From NCBI GenBank assembly GCA_023614405.1, contig CM042694.1, forward strand, positions 95,277,285 to 95,341,284: a stretch of 64,000 nucleotides of DNA. Direction: 5' to 3'. Origin of the DNA: Avena insularis (Eukaryota; Streptophyta; Magnoliopsida; Poales; Poaceae). A program made the translations under genes and the position numbers. Every line of letters begins with the position of its first letter. Positions within the stretch are counted from its first letter, which is position 1. The notes below the pieces were generated by a model. That model had not been told where the DNA came from. It saw only the letters and a list, made by a program, of their open reading frames with translations, and ran no database searches. Positions 12,653 to 24,500 of the stretch are shown piece by piece.

Positions 12653-15420
12653 TAGAAAGAGGATGTGTGTGCCTTATGGCACAAGAGACTTGGGCACATG
12701 AGTGAGAAGGGGATGACGATGCTAGTGAAGAAAAAATTGTTGAAAGGTGTGAAATGTGTTCACATCAAGAAATGTTCAGATTGTCTAGTGAGGAAGCAAC
12801 ATAGAGTTGCATTCAAGAGTCAACCTCCTCACAAGAAGCCTGAGGTGCTGGACTTGATTCATTTCGATGTTTGTAAAATGTTGGTGAGGTCATTGGGTGG
12901 AGCAAAGTACTTCGTCACATTTATTGAGGACTTTTCCAGAAAGGTTTGGGTTTATGTTCTAAAGAACAAACATCAAGTACTAAGTGTATTCAAGCAATTC
13001 CAAGTCTCAGTTTAGAGAGAAACTGAGAAGAAGATCAAGTCCATTCGCACTGATAATGGGGGAGAGTATATTGGCCCATTTGATGCCTATTGCAAGGAGC
13101 GGGGAATTAGGCATTAATTTACTCCTCCAAAGACACCACAGATGAATGGTCTTGCTGAGAGGATGAATAGGACAATTGTTTAGAGAGCTAGATGCTTGCT
13201 TCGAGTGCAAAGCTGCCTAAACATTATTGGGGTGAGGCTTTGTCGACTGCAATTTATCTTTTTAATCTCTCACCAAGTTATCCATTGCAGGGAGATGTTC
13301 TAAACATGATCTTTAATGAAAAGGACGTCTCGTATGAGCACCTAAAGGTTTTTTGGTGCAAAACCTTTGTTCATATCCCTCAAGATGAAAGGTCAAATCT
13401 TGATTCAAAGACACGACATTGTATATTTCTTGGCTATGGAGGTGATCGGTTTGGTTATAAGTTGTATGATCCAATAGCAAGAAAGGTTGTGAGAAGCCGT
13501 GATGTTGTGTTTGTTGGAGACAAAAAAATTGAGAATATTGTGAAGAGAAACGTGGAGGTTCCGGAGCAAGTTTCGGTACATGTTTCTCCTCGAAATCAGC
13601 AGCAAGACAGATTTGATTCTGATTCTGACCCATTTCCTGTAGATTCAGCTCAACAAGAAGCTGAAAATGATGATGTAGAAGATGTGCAAGATGATGCACA
13701 TAGTGGTATAGGTGAGAATGCTCCCCAGCAGCAAGAGTGTGATGATGAAGAAGATGATCATGATCAGCAAGCACCTGAACCAGATAGTCCACCAGCTGCT
13801 CCACTCAGACGGTCCAGTAGAGGTCGTGTTCCTTCCACCAGGTACGATTCAGACCAATATGTGGTGTTATTGTCTGATGGTTCAGAACTTGAGTGTTTTC
13901 AAGATGCAATGAAAGATGAGAACAATGAGTGGAATAAGGCTATGCAAGAACAAATGGATACCTTGCATAAGAATCATACTTATGAGCTAGTGAAGTTGCC
14001 CAAGGGTAAGAAAGTTCTAAAGAACAAGTGGGTCTGTAGAATCTAGCAAGAAGATCACACATCACATCCAAGGTATAAGGATAGGCTAGTTGTAAAAGGA
14101 TTCAACTAGAGAAAAGGTATTGATTTTAATGAAATATTTTCTTTGGTGGTGAAGATGACATCAATCTGAATGATCTTTAGCATGCCAGCAAGTCTCAACT
14201 TAGAGGTTGAGAAAATGGATGTGAAGACAGCTTTCCTTCATGGAGAGTTGGAGGAAGAAATCTACATAGAGTAGCCTGATAGGTTTCTTGTTAAAGGCAA
14301 ATAAGAATATGTGTGCAAATTAAAGAAAAGTCTCTATGGCCTAAAACAAGCATCAAGATAGTGGTACATGAAGTTTGAATCTATCATGGGGGAGCAAGGC
14401 TACAAGAGGTGCAACTCAGACCATTATGTATTTATTCAGAGGTTCTCAGGTGATGATTTTATCATGTTGTTGCTCTGTGTTGATGATATCTTGATTGTTG
14501 TCAAGAATGTCTCAAGAATTGCTAGGCTAAAGAAAAAGTTGAGAAAAAGTTTTGCCATGAAAGATTTGGGTGCGGCAAAGTGTATTCTCGGTATGAGAAT
14601 TGAGAGAGACAAAAAATCCAACAAGTTCTACTCTCAAGAGAAAGATATTGAGAAGGTACTTCGCAAGTTCAAGATGGACAGGGCAAGGGAAGTGATTTGT
14701 CCATTCACAGCTCATTTCAAGTTGAGTAAAAAGCAATGTCCCTCCATTGAAGAGATGGAAAAGGAAATGCAAAAGGTCCCTTATGCTTCAGCTGTTGGGA
14801 GTTTGATGTATGTTATGCTGTGCACACAGCCTGACATTGCTCAAGCAGTTAGTACTGTGAGAAGATTTATATCCAATCCAGGAAGACCACATTGGGAAGC
14901 CATGAAGTGGATTTTTAGGTATCTCTGGAGCAGCACTAATATGAAGTTTTTGCTTTGGTGGTAGTGAGCCTAAGCTAATTGCATATTTAGATCCAGACTT
15001 GGCTGGAGATGTCGATGGAAGGAAGCCTACTTCAGGTTATCTGATTACCCATTTAGGGGGAGCAGTAGCATGCCAAAGTAGGTTACAGAAGTGTGTGGCG
15101 CTGAACACAATTGAAGCCGAGTTCATCACAGTAACTGAGGTGAGCAAGGGGCTATTATGGCTGAAACAATTGGTTTGTGAGCTTGGTTTTGAGCAAGACA
15201 TGTATGTGTTGTTTCGTGACAAGCAAAGTGCCATTCACCTGAGTAAGAATGCAAGTTTTCATTCGAGGTCGAAGCATATTGATGTTTGCTATCATTGGAT
15301 TCGAGATGTGCTGAATTCCAAGCAAATGCAAATTGAGAAGGTGCACATAGATGACAATGGGGTTGATATGTTGACCAAGGTGGTGACAAGAGGAAAGCTC
15401 GAGGTATGCCATCGGCTCGC
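12653..15420 (+). pseudogene. Copia pol: GAG-pre-integrase, integrase, RT, RNase H
   Basis: Domains in order: GAG-pre-integrase zinc-binding region with LWHKRLGHM and CSDCLVRKQ (12665-12830); integrase core with DFSRKVWVY, IRTDNGGEY and the MNGLAERMNRTI box (to about 13180); integrase C-terminus and Asp/Glu-rich linker (13192-13810); reverse transcriptase (13860-14800) with MDVKTAFLHGELEEEIY, SLYGLKQASR and catalytic VDD in LLLCVDDILIV; RNase H (14990-15330). Breaks: TAG at 13013, 13181 and 14044, TAA at about 13117, several more in RT, a 1-bp frameshift near 13200 and another near 14950. The product would be a polyprotein for copying and inserting the element; this copy cannot make it. Confidence 0.8.
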
Positions 15421-15459
15421 CGACATGACGTGGGTTGGCAGTAAAACCCTCCATGATGT

Positions 15460-15473
15460 TGGGAGGGAAAGTT
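15460..15473 (+). other. polypurine tract of the Tnt1-like Copia
   Basis: GGGAGGGAAAGTT immediately before the 3' LTR. Confidence 0.6.
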
Positions 15474-16408
15474 TGTTGGCCATGTCCCTCCACATGGAGG
15501 TGTGTTGGCAGCCCAACTACAGCCCATGAAAGTCCAACATGTTTCAACCGTTGATCGATGTTCGTATCAAACGGCTGAGGTGCTCCTTGGGAGAGGAGTT
15601 GAAAATAAAACCCTAGCCACCATTGGTGGCTGTGGTAGAGCAAGAGAGCAAGTGTGAGACGCAAGCCAATGTGGCTGCTGCTGAGAGAGGGTGAGAGAAC
15701 AAACAAGAACACCACAACCTAAGAAGAGAGGAAGAAGAAGAAGAGGTGATTTCTGAGATCTGACGATCTGTCTTCAAGCTGATGTTTGGAGGCTCAAACA
15801 TGTTTGGGTTGGCTCCAGACTTGGTGAGCTTGTTCCTTACTTTGAGTACTTCGATCTAGTTAGCTGGTTTGAGATTTGGATTAGTGTAGCATCAAATTTG
15901 GAAGCGGTTTAGTTAGTTCGGACTGCTGCATTTTCAGCACAGAGTAGTTTAGGTAGACGAACAATTTGGACAGCCAAATGGTATCCGATTGAGCTGAAAT
16001 TTGGCGTGTATGTTCGAAACTCGTGTGTCAGCTTGTAAAAAAAGTTTGGTGCTTATTGGATTTGCGGTTTAATATAAGTTTGTTGATTACCGAAGAGGTC
16101 AGAAACTGAGATACTCTTTTTGCTATAATCTTCCTTTTCAAGTGGTTACTGTTGTTGTTGCCTGTTGGCAACGTGTTGAGTGTGTTTTATATCTCTAGAT
16201 GTTCTAGAGAATACTATGGACCCAGGTTGCTCATAGTGAAACTCGCGTGGCATGGTTTTTTCCTCCTCACCTTGAGGAGATTTTTCCACGTAAATCCTTG
16301 TGTCACCTATGCATGTGCTTGTTGTTTTATTTCCGCTGCATATCTATTAATTGAAGCTATCCTCGAAGTTCATTGCAAGCATCGGGGGTTGTATATCTTC
16401 TCCCAACA
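15474..16408 (+). repeat. 3' LTR of the Tnt1-like Copia
   Basis: 935 bp, preceded by the purine tract GGGAGGGAAAG. It begins TGTTGGCCATG and ends TCCCAACA, giving a perfect TGTTGG/CCAACA inverted repeat. The other LTR lies outside the window. Confidence 0.75.
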
Positions 16409-16527
16409 CTGCTAGCCTCGACTACGAGATGGTGCGCATCGCACGAAGACGCACCGGAGTCCTCCATCGGCCCCTTCTCCCCTTCTTTCTCTTCTTAGAC
16501 CATATATATTTCTCTTTTCATATCTGA

Positions 16528-16674
16528 CTCGAGGGAGTTGACAGGCTGATCCATGATGAAGATCCTCTATCTCAGCCACTATGTAGATGGCGTGTAGCAT
16601 GGAAAGATGTTCAAGAACATCGAGAAGCAAAGGAAGAGGTTGCCAAATTAGGGTTCACTTTTACCAAGAGGTAA
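16528..16674 (+). other. open coding-like fragment of unknown identity
   Basis: A 48-codon open stretch after a TGA. It contains RLIHDEDPLSQPLCRWRVAW and EHREAKEEVAKLGFTFTKR and ends at a TAA. Composition and charge pattern look like the end of a real protein rather than chance. A possible splice acceptor (GAGTTGACAG) lies at 16534-16543. I do not recognise the family. It could be a captured gene fragment or the last exon of a gene cut off by the Copia insertion at 16408. Confidence 0.3.
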
Positions 16675-16793
16675 ACAAATAGTTAGCTTGGTAGGTCTAG
16701 AATTTGTTGAACGAGTAGGGCTCAAAGCCCTTTTTTCAAAATTTTACAGAAATGATGAAATTGGAGCTATTAGAAAAATGTAAGAGTAGGAAA

Positions 16794-16799
16794 TTTATT
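16794..16799 (-). terminator. poly(A) signal, probably of the TKP gene before Copia insertion
   Basis: The minus strand reads AATAAA. If the Copia element 16874-21553 and one TSD are removed, this lies about 80 nt after the TKP stop codon, a normal 3'-UTR distance. With the element present it is more than 4.7 kb away, so the present transcript may end elsewhere. Confidence 0.35.
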
Positions 16800-16873
16800 T
16801 TGAGATATTAACGAAATGGAAATTTAGATTTGCTACATTTTGATTCTCAACTTGAGCTGCTAAATGAACACCC

Positions 16874-17013
16874 TGTTAAGAATCGGTCACCATGTTATAT
16901 ACGTGTTGTATTATGTAACATATACACACATATATTTCTACATCTGCCAAGTATATAAAGAGAAGAGGTGGAGGCACGTTGCCTACCACGAAACCCTAAT
17001 CATTGTTTTTACT
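16874..17013 (+). repeat. 5' LTR of the 140-bp-LTR Copia
   Basis: Starts TGTTAAGAATCGG and ends TTTTTACT. The right border is fixed by the primer site at 17014 and, in the other LTR, by the TSD. The end is CT rather than the usual CA. A TATA box (TATATAAAG) lies at 16952-16960. Confidence 0.85.
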
Positions 17014-17026
17014 TGGTATCAGAGCC
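17014..17026 (+). other. primer-binding site (tRNA-Met)
   Basis: TGGTATCAGAGCC follows the LTR with no spacer. It matches the complement of the plant initiator tRNA-Met 3' end. Confidence 0.85.
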
Positions 17027-17124
17027 TACTGAGTCCGCCGCCACCGCAACCTCTCTGCGATCGGGATCACGTCTCCCTCGAGCGCGGCTCTGCCTCCACC
17101 CGCGTGAAGCCTCCTCTTCCACAC

Positions 17125-18330
17125 GATGACTAGCGCGGTGTCCTCGGTGTCCACGGGTCTGGAACTCGCCAGCCTTATCGTCTCTCCGCTCTCTGCTTAC
17201 GCTTCCGCTTCCGTGGGATCCTCCATCTCGACGGTGGTAGTGGCTCCTCCTGCTGTCCGCCTCAACAGCGCCAATTTCATGTTCTGGTAAGGACTGGTGC
17301 TGCCGAACATCTGCGGCGCCCATCTGCACGGCTTCCTCGATAACTCCGTGGTCGCTCTGGCGAAGACGATCACCGAAGGTACCGGTGATGCCGCCACGAC
17401 TGTCCCCAACCGCGAGTATGCACGTTGGTAGGGGCTAGATCAGAAAGTGCTCGGCATTCTGCTCTCTTCTATGGAGAACATTGCCACGCAGCTCATCGGC
17501 TGCAAGACCTCTGCAGCGGTGTGGTTGGCCGTCCACACCATGTTTGGTGCTCAGAACCGTGCCAATGTGAGGCACATCCGTCGTCAACTATAGACGACAA
17601 GGAAGGGGGACATGTCGGTCGTGGCGTATATGCACGTCATGAAGGGCTTCGCCGATGCCATGGACACTGCTGGCGCCCCCATCACTGACGACGACTTCGT
17701 CGATTACATCATCATCGGCCTCGCGCCGCCTACAATCCCATCGTCGGCGCCCTCACCGTCGGTAACGTCTCTGTTTCGTATGCCGACTTTTACTCTCACG
17801 TCCTCTCCTTTGAGGCGCTTCAGGCACAGTAGGCCGAGACCGTGGAGTGGTCTTCCTCCACGAACACTGCTTCTCGTCCTGGTGGTTTTGATGGCAGCGC
17901 TCCATGGCCGCGCGCGCCTACCTTCTCGTCAGCCCCTGCAGCACCCCCGATTGGTGCCTACTAGCCTGGATACGGAGGTGGCAATGGAGGCCATCCCAAC
18001 ATTGGTGGCGGAGGTTATGGCCAGCATCCAAGCGGCTATGGCCAGCCCTATGGCCAGCACTCGAGCGGCTACGGCTAACCCTATGGCCAGCACTTGGGCA
18101 GCTATGGCCAGCCCACAGGTGGTGGCCACGGTCATCCTAACTACAAAAACGACAACAGTGGCAACGACGGAGGCAACCGCGGCCGTCGCCGTCAACGTCC
18201 TCAGTGCCAAATATGTGGGTACTGGGGGCACGTCGCGTCGGAGTGTCGGAATCGCTTCAACCCCGACTTCGTATGCACCAACAACCAGCGCTCTAGGAAC
18301 TCTGCTTCGATGGGTTCTCATGCTCCTCTG
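17125..18330 (+). pseudogene. Copia gag with CCHC zinc knuckle
   Basis: ATG at 17125 begins MTSAVSSVSTGLELASLIV. The capsid region follows, with LNSANFMFW, MENIATQLIGCKTSAAVWL and VAYMHVMKGFADAMDTAG. Then come a Gly/Tyr/Gln-rich stretch and one zinc knuckle, CQICGYWGHVASEC (about 18207-18248). Breaks: TAG or TAA at about 17288, 17450 and 17591, and a frameshift near 17725. Gag would form the virus-like particle that packages element RNA. Confidence 0.8.
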
Positions 18331-21300
18331 GCCTGGATCATGGATACCGGGGCTACGGATCATCTGACGAACGATCTTCAGCGACTTCACCTGCAAGAGC
18401 GCTATGGCGGGACGGATCAGGTCCAAGTGGCCAATGGGGCAGGTTTGTCTATTGCGCACATTGGTCATTCCTCTTTAGCTAGTTTATCTTTGCAACTGAA
18501 AAATATTCTCCATGTTTTGCACATTAATCTGCATCTCCTTTCAGTTTATCGTCTTGTCTGTGATAATGATGTCTTTGTTGAGTTTCATCGTCATTTTTTC
18601 TATGTTAAGGACAAGGCCACCCGGAGAATTCTGCTTCACGGTAGAAGCCATGCGGGCTCTACCCCATCCCATTTAGTCGCGCATCGTCATCATCATCTCA
18701 TCATGCTTTTCCGGTGCCAAGACTACATCGTCTCAGTGGCACCAGCATCTAGGTCATCCTACCAATAATGTAGTGCAAACCAGTGTTAAGAACCATCATT
18801 TATCATGTGTTTGAGTTGATACTTCTTCGATTTGTGATGCATGTGAGCGTGCCAAAAGTCATCAATTATCATATAATTTGTCTCAGCGTGTTACCACTAT
18901 GCCTCTTGAGCTTGTTCATTCTGATGTGTGGGGTCATGTTGTGGCCTCCTCTGGTGGGTTTAAGTACTATGTTAGTTTTGTGATGACTACTCTCGTTTTT
19001 TGTTGGCTTTATCTTCTTAAGCACAAATCTAACGTTGAACAAGTGTTCTATGCCTTCCAGGGCTCATGTTGAGCTTCTCTTGAACACCAAAATCAAGGTC
19101 GTCCAGTCCGATTGGGGCGGTGAATACCATCGGTTACATCAGTATTTTCAGCACACCGGTGTGTCCCACCGTGTGTCTTGCCCGCACACTTCCCAGCAAA
19201 ACAACATTGCCGAACGTAAGCACCGTCACATAGTTGAGACTGGTCTCGCTTTTCTTGCTCACTCGTCCCTTCCTTTGCATTTTGGGACGAAGCTTTCTTG
19301 ATAGTGTGTTACCTAATTAACTGCATGCCTACTCCGGTTCTTAACAAGGATACTCCTATTTTTCGTCTCCTCAAAATTCAGCCGAACTATGAGTTTCTAC
19401 GTATCTTTGGTTGCGCGTGCTGGCCTAGTCTTCGCAAGTACAACACACACAAGTTGGAGTTTCACTCGAAAATGTGTGTTTTCTTAGGCTATATACCTAT
19501 GCATAAGGGTTATATGTGTCTCGATCATTCTATCAGTCGCATTTATATATCTCGAGACGTTGTCTTTGATGAGTCGGTTTTTCCGTTTGCCGCTCCCGGA
19601 GTTACAGTAGATATTCCTACCCTTCGTCACGCCATCGCTTTTCCTGAGTTTGAACCGGCTACGAGTGATCATGTGCGGCAATACAACCTTTCCTATTTGT
19701 CTACTAACCTGTTGTCTCGAGATGATGCTTTGCATGTGCAGGTTCCTGGCACAATCGACGTCCAAGCCGTTCCTCCGTGCATGCGCGTGCATGTGCATGC
19801 ACCTGCCCCGGGCTCTTCCACCGAGGCGCCTGATGCGGGGGTCACACTGCCTGGCTCGCTCGAGCCTGCTGCTCGTCGCTCGCCCGAGCCAGCAGATGGC
19901 TCGTCGTTGCATGGGTCGGCCACGCCTGGTCGTCAGACACAAACTTTCTTCTCTTTCTCGGACACAAACGTGGACACTTGTTCCTTGTCCGCCTGGCACA
20001 AATGTTGTTGGCAGCAAGTGGGTTTTCAAGACCAAGCACCGTCCCGATGGTTCTATTGAGAAGCACAAGGCTCCTCTCGTTGCTCACGGTTTTACCCAGC
20101 AACATGGCATTGATTATGGTGATACATTCAGTCCAGTTGTGAAGCCTGCAACTATTCGCTTGGTTCTCTCACTTGCAATCTCCCGAGGATGGAATCTTTG
20201 TCACGTTGATGTGAGTAATGAATTTCTTCACGGTTTCCTGTTAGAGGATGTCTATATGTAGCAGCCCCTGGTTTTGAGGATGCTCGGTATCCGACACATG
20301 TATGCAAGTTGCAGCGTGCTAACTATGGTCTTAAGAGCTTGGTATGCTCGCTTGAACTCTCGATTGCTTCAGCTTGTTTTGTTCCTTCCAAGGCTGATAC
20401 GTCCTTGTTCATCTTCAATTAGGCTGGTGTCCAAGTGTTCATGTTGGTCTATGTGGACAACATAGTTATTGTTGGTTCTACTTCTATGGCAGTTGAGGGT
20501 CTGGTTCACTCTCTCTCGGACACCTTTCCTATCAAGGATTTGGGCACTCCGGAATATTTCCTTGGATTGGAAGCGTCGTACAGTTCACGGGGCATGACAC
20601 TTATGTAGCGAAAATATGCGCTTGATTTGTTACATCGGGTAAACATGGAGAATTGTAACCCCACTTCCACTCCTATGGTCACCACCGAGCAGCTTGCTCG
20701 AGATACATGTGCTCTTCTCGGAACAAAAGATTCTTTTCGGTATCACAGTGTTGTTGGTAGCCTGCAATATTTGACTCTCACTCGCCCGAATATTTCTTTT
20801 GCAGTGAACAAGGTGTTCCAATTTCTCTCTCAACCAACTGAAGTTCATTGGGAGGCTGTCAAACGTATTCTGCGTTATGTGAAAGGAACATTGGATACTG
20901 GTGTGCGTATTCGCAAGTCATCACAGCAGAATATTAGCATATTCACCGATGCAGATTGGGCTGGATGTGTTGATGATAGACGCTCTAAGAGTGGTTTTGC
21001 AGTTTTCATGGGTCCGAATCTTATTTCATGGAGTTCGAAGAAGCAGCCCACGGTTTCAAGATCCAGCACCGAGGCAGAATACAAGGCACTTGCAAACGGA
21101 GCGGTTGAAGCTATGTGAGTCAGTTCTTTGCTTACAGAACTAGGTGTTTTCCAACAGCAAACTTTGTGGTGTGATAATCTAGGGGCAACTTACCTCACAG
21201 CGGATCTAGTTTTTCACGCTCGAACCAAGCACATTGAGATTGATTTTCATTTTGTGCGAGAACGAGTTGCCGATGACGCTTTGGAGGTGGGGTTTGTCTC

Positions 21301-21406
21301 TTCTAGTGATCAGTTGGCTGGTGTTTTCACCAAGCCAGCTACACGGCAGATGTTAGACCGTTTTAGAACCAATCTAAATCTTGTATATAATAGCGGTTTA
21401 GATTGA
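18331..21406 (+). pseudogene. Copia pol: protease, integrase, RT, RNase H
   Basis: Protease with WIMDTGATDHLT (from about 18340); GAG-pre-integrase CDACERAKSH (18834-18863); integrase with LVHSDVWG, VVQSDWGGEY and AERKHRHIVE (18900-19240); integrase C-terminal FLGY region (19480); proline-rich linker (19760-19930); RT with [31 protein letters not shown] and YVDN (20450-20461) where the family has YVDD; RNase H with [18 protein letters not shown] and SRSSTEAEY; end [14 protein letters not shown]. It carries several stops (for example 20260, 20606, 21116) and frameshifts (near 18330, 19050, 19300, 19985, 20290). The YVDD to YVDN change (GAC to AAC) alone would abolish RT activity. Confidence 0.85.
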
Positions 21407-21413
21407 GGGGGAG

Positions 21414-21553
21414 TGTTAAGAATCGGTCACCGTATTGTATACGTGTTATATTATGTAACGTACACACACCTGTATTTGTACATCTGCCAAGTATATAAAG
21501 AGAAGAGGTGGAGACATGTTGCTTACCACCAAACCCTAATCATTGTTTTTACT
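21414..21553 (+). repeat. 3' LTR of the 140-bp-LTR Copia
   Basis: Same length as the 5' LTR, preceded by GAGGGGGAG (polypurine tract) and followed by the TSD CACCC. Confidence 0.85.
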
Positions 21554-21570
21554 CACCCAACCGATCATCC

Positions 21571-24500
21571 TCAACGAGGGTCACCGCGCGAAGTCAGCTC
21601 GAGATTCTTGATGACAGCACTCATGTTTGGCCGATTGTTTGCCCTGTACACGCAACAGGACAGCGCGAGTTGAGCCATCTGCTTACCAAAATACGACAAG
21701 AATCAGGACACCAATTGTTGATTGGTTAAAAAAAACTATAGTAGTACCCTGAGAGCAGAGGACTGTTTTCGTGAGACAAAGAAAAAGGAAATATTAGTAA
21801 CATGTTGGACACACTGACCCTAAAACCTAAAGATTTTGCAGATAGGATGTCAAGCAAAACTAACAGGCGTAGCACATAAAAATTAATTGAGCCATCAAGT
21901 CGAGTAGAGGATACAGGCACTAACTAGGCAAACGAAGGCTAGACAAGGGCAGCCTGAAGTCTAAGGCCAGACAAAGTTGGGACTAAACACTCTGGCTTAC
22001 GAACACTGAGCCGGATTAAGGGAGACAAGATGCGTGGAAGCAAGCAGGGCCAGAATAACACCCCCTTCCGACCAGAGATAGCAACAGAAGCACCGGATGC
22101 GGTGGTGGAAGAGAAATGCTGAAGGGTGTCGACGAAGAAATTCAGGAAGTGCAGAGATATCAAAACACATACAAATGCTGCTCATAAGTTACTATCTGCA
22201 GTGGACTGTGCAGGACACCAAAGTTGCTATAGCAGAGTTCAGGTTCAAACGATACCTTGGCAACAGCCATGGGAGGGTAATTTCCTTCAAGTCTTGGATC
22301 CACCCACTGTCCCACCGGGTTTTCAAGTCTTATTGAAGCCTGCATATCAATGTCATCATCAGTTTAACCAGTGCATCTTCTCGAGATATTATATCCATGA
22401 ATGCACGCATAGGCATACCCATGACACGAGGTCCCCCTGCTGGCCACGGCGCATTGTACGGTCGACTGCCTCGCGACCAGTTAACAGCTCCAGCAGCACG
22501 ACCCCGAAGCTGTACACATCGCTCTTTGTGCTTGCATCTTTAGTCAGAACATACCTAACAGAACCAATCCCAGAGGTACATAAGTATGTCATTATACATC
22601 GCTCTTTCCGAGCCTGTTGGAAGAATCTGAAAGAAAAACTGGTTGCATACTCAGGTGCATCAAAAGGAGACCGAATAATTGCATAAGGGGAATCAAATGC
22701 AAGTTGTTCTCTGTAAGTAAGGGGCCGTTTGGAGAAACCAACATCGCCGATCTTTGCAACATCCTCTTCAAAGAGAAATATGTTGCGGGAGCTGATTCTG
22801 CCGTGGATGACAGGGGGGTCAGCCTTCTGGTGGAGGAACGCAAGCCCATTTGCGGCACTCAATGCAATCTTCACTCTCTGCTCCCATGAAAAAATAGCTC
22901 CTGGCTGGGCTCCATTGACACCCTTTTTACCTATCACCATAAACCAGAGGGATAATCAACTTTTCGTGGAACAGCGCAGTTCGTTTTTACACACCATATT
23001 AGTCTGCATACGCACGCGCTAAAATACCAGACTAAGCTAATAGCTATTTGAGAAGATATCTGACTGGGTGATACATCTCTAGCGTCACAATTAATAATCA
23101 TTATTATATAGCATTGTACATAAAAAAGTCCTAGTTGCAAATTTTCTTTCACAAGCTCCACTAAATGTTGGTTCTAAGAGGGATTTAACTGGTGATAAAT
23201 GGAATGAATGATTACATTTTTGTCTGAGGTTAATGATGGTACAGTTGTCTGATACTCGTGATAAATTTGTTTGCAAATTTACATCCACTGTTCTATTTAT
23301 TGTAGAGTCTATGTATTTAGAACTAATGAATGATCATAGCAGGTTTTAAAGGTAAATATTTTTGGAAGTTAAAAATCCCACTCAAAATAAAAATCTTCAT
23401 GTATTTTCGTAGTAATAAAGTTTTGCTAACAAAAGATAATCTAGCAAAGAAAAGATGGAATGGAAGTCAGAATTGTTGCTTTTATGACTCAGTGTAGACC
23501 GTAGAACACTTATTTCATGCATGTCCTTTTGCACGTATCATCTAGCGAATGATTTATTCCACCAACAATATACCTTCTCTGACCAATATTACTAATATGT
23601 TTGGAAATGGTTAAATGGGATTGGTAGGAAGAATAAAGCTAGAATATGCATTGGTGTTTTAGCTTTATGTCGGTTCATTTGGACACACAGAAACATTATT
23701 GTGTCTATAAAGATAAGGGTTCAAAATTTTCGCAGGTTATTTGCTTGGCTACCCATTGGATCCAACTATGGTCCTATCTTCTCCTGACGAACCAACAGGA
23801 ACACATGGCTGCTGGATGCAACCGGCTATTGACAGTTGCTCAGGATTTCTACTGTCAACCTATTGGATGGCATCATATTAGTAGAATTCAAAATAGAGTG
23901 CTTCTTCATGCTACTTTTTTTAAGATGGTTGATAAATGTCTCAACTCTTTGTGATTCATGATTGTAATATGCTGAATATTTTGAACTGCGCAATAAAATA
24001 GGTCATGTGCATCACTTATGTAGAGGTCGATACTACGCTCCCCATTTCATGAACAAACTAATAGCTATCATATCCCTTCCAAAATGTAACATTTTTTAGT
24101 TTTGTCCAAGTAAATAAATCAAGTTTGACCAAGTTTATGCGATAACGTACCAACATCTACAACATCTATCACCAGATCCAGCATCAACTATATTTTCACA
24201 TCACATTTTTTATGAAGTTCTACATGTTGCTATATTTTTTATATAAACTATGTCAAATTTAAATAAATTTGTTTTAGGATAAACTAGGATATATATATTT
24301 TTTTAAATGGAGTAGCAAAAGATTCCACATACCGTGGGTCCTTTTGGGACCACTCCTTATAGAGCAGACATTTTATTTTATTTATAGAAAAGGGGATAAC
24401 CCTAGGCTCTCCATCGCACACAACTCTAAGGCAGGTGTTTTAATTGTGAATTCTCGTTAATGAAAAATGCATGCAGCTGCAATGCATGCTCTTGTAATTT

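Larger units (their letters stand above)
12645..16408 (+). mobile_element. Tnt1-like Copia, 3' part
   Basis: The sequence enters in the middle of the GAG-pre-integrase region (LWHKRLGHMSEKGM) and continues through integrase, reverse transcriptase and RNase H to a purine tract and a complete 3' LTR (15474-16408). Its 5' part must lie left of the window, on the other side of the Athila-like element that inserted into it. The coding region holds many TAG/TAA codons, mostly where CAG, CAA or TGG would be expected, and at least two frameshifts, so it is an old dead copy. Confidence 0.8.
16409..16868. other. short low-copy stretch between two Copia elements
   Basis: Genomic sequence left over after the two Copia insertions. 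On the minus strand it is the original continuation of the TKP gene's 3' flank, because the TSD of the next element (CACCC) joins 16868 to 21559. On the plus strand it contains one open fragment (16528-16674). Nothing else is recognised. Confidence 0.5.
16874..21553 (+). mobile_element. complete Copia with 140-bp LTRs, inactive (Ale/Retrofit-like)
   Basis: Two 140-bp LTRs (16874-17013 and 21414-21553) begin TGTTAAG. A tRNA-Met primer site (TGGTATCAGAGC) follows the first directly, and GAGGGGGAG precedes the second. Flanks CACCC at 16869-16873 and 21554-21558 are an exact 5-bp TSD. Total length is 4680 bp. By hand count the LTRs differ at 13 of 140 sites, ten of them transitions, so the insertion is old. 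The small size and short LTRs fit the Ale/Retrofit lineage (Tos17 and Hopscotch are known relatives with short LTRs). The element sits in the 3' flank of the TKP gene, in opposite orientation. Confidence 0.85.

Noticed and set aside
17929..18468. 179-codon minus-strand ORF in the Copia
   Set aside because: Shadow of the Gly/Gln-rich gag region on the plus strand.
19484..20068. 194-codon minus-strand ORF in the Copia
   Set aside because: It lies opposite the Copia integrase/RT linker, which is clearly coding on the plus strand. It is a shadow of that frame.
23646..23954. 102-codon plus-strand ORF in TKP intron 3
   Set aside because: It is an out-of-frame or shifted part of the LINE zf-RVT tail and has no independent gene features.
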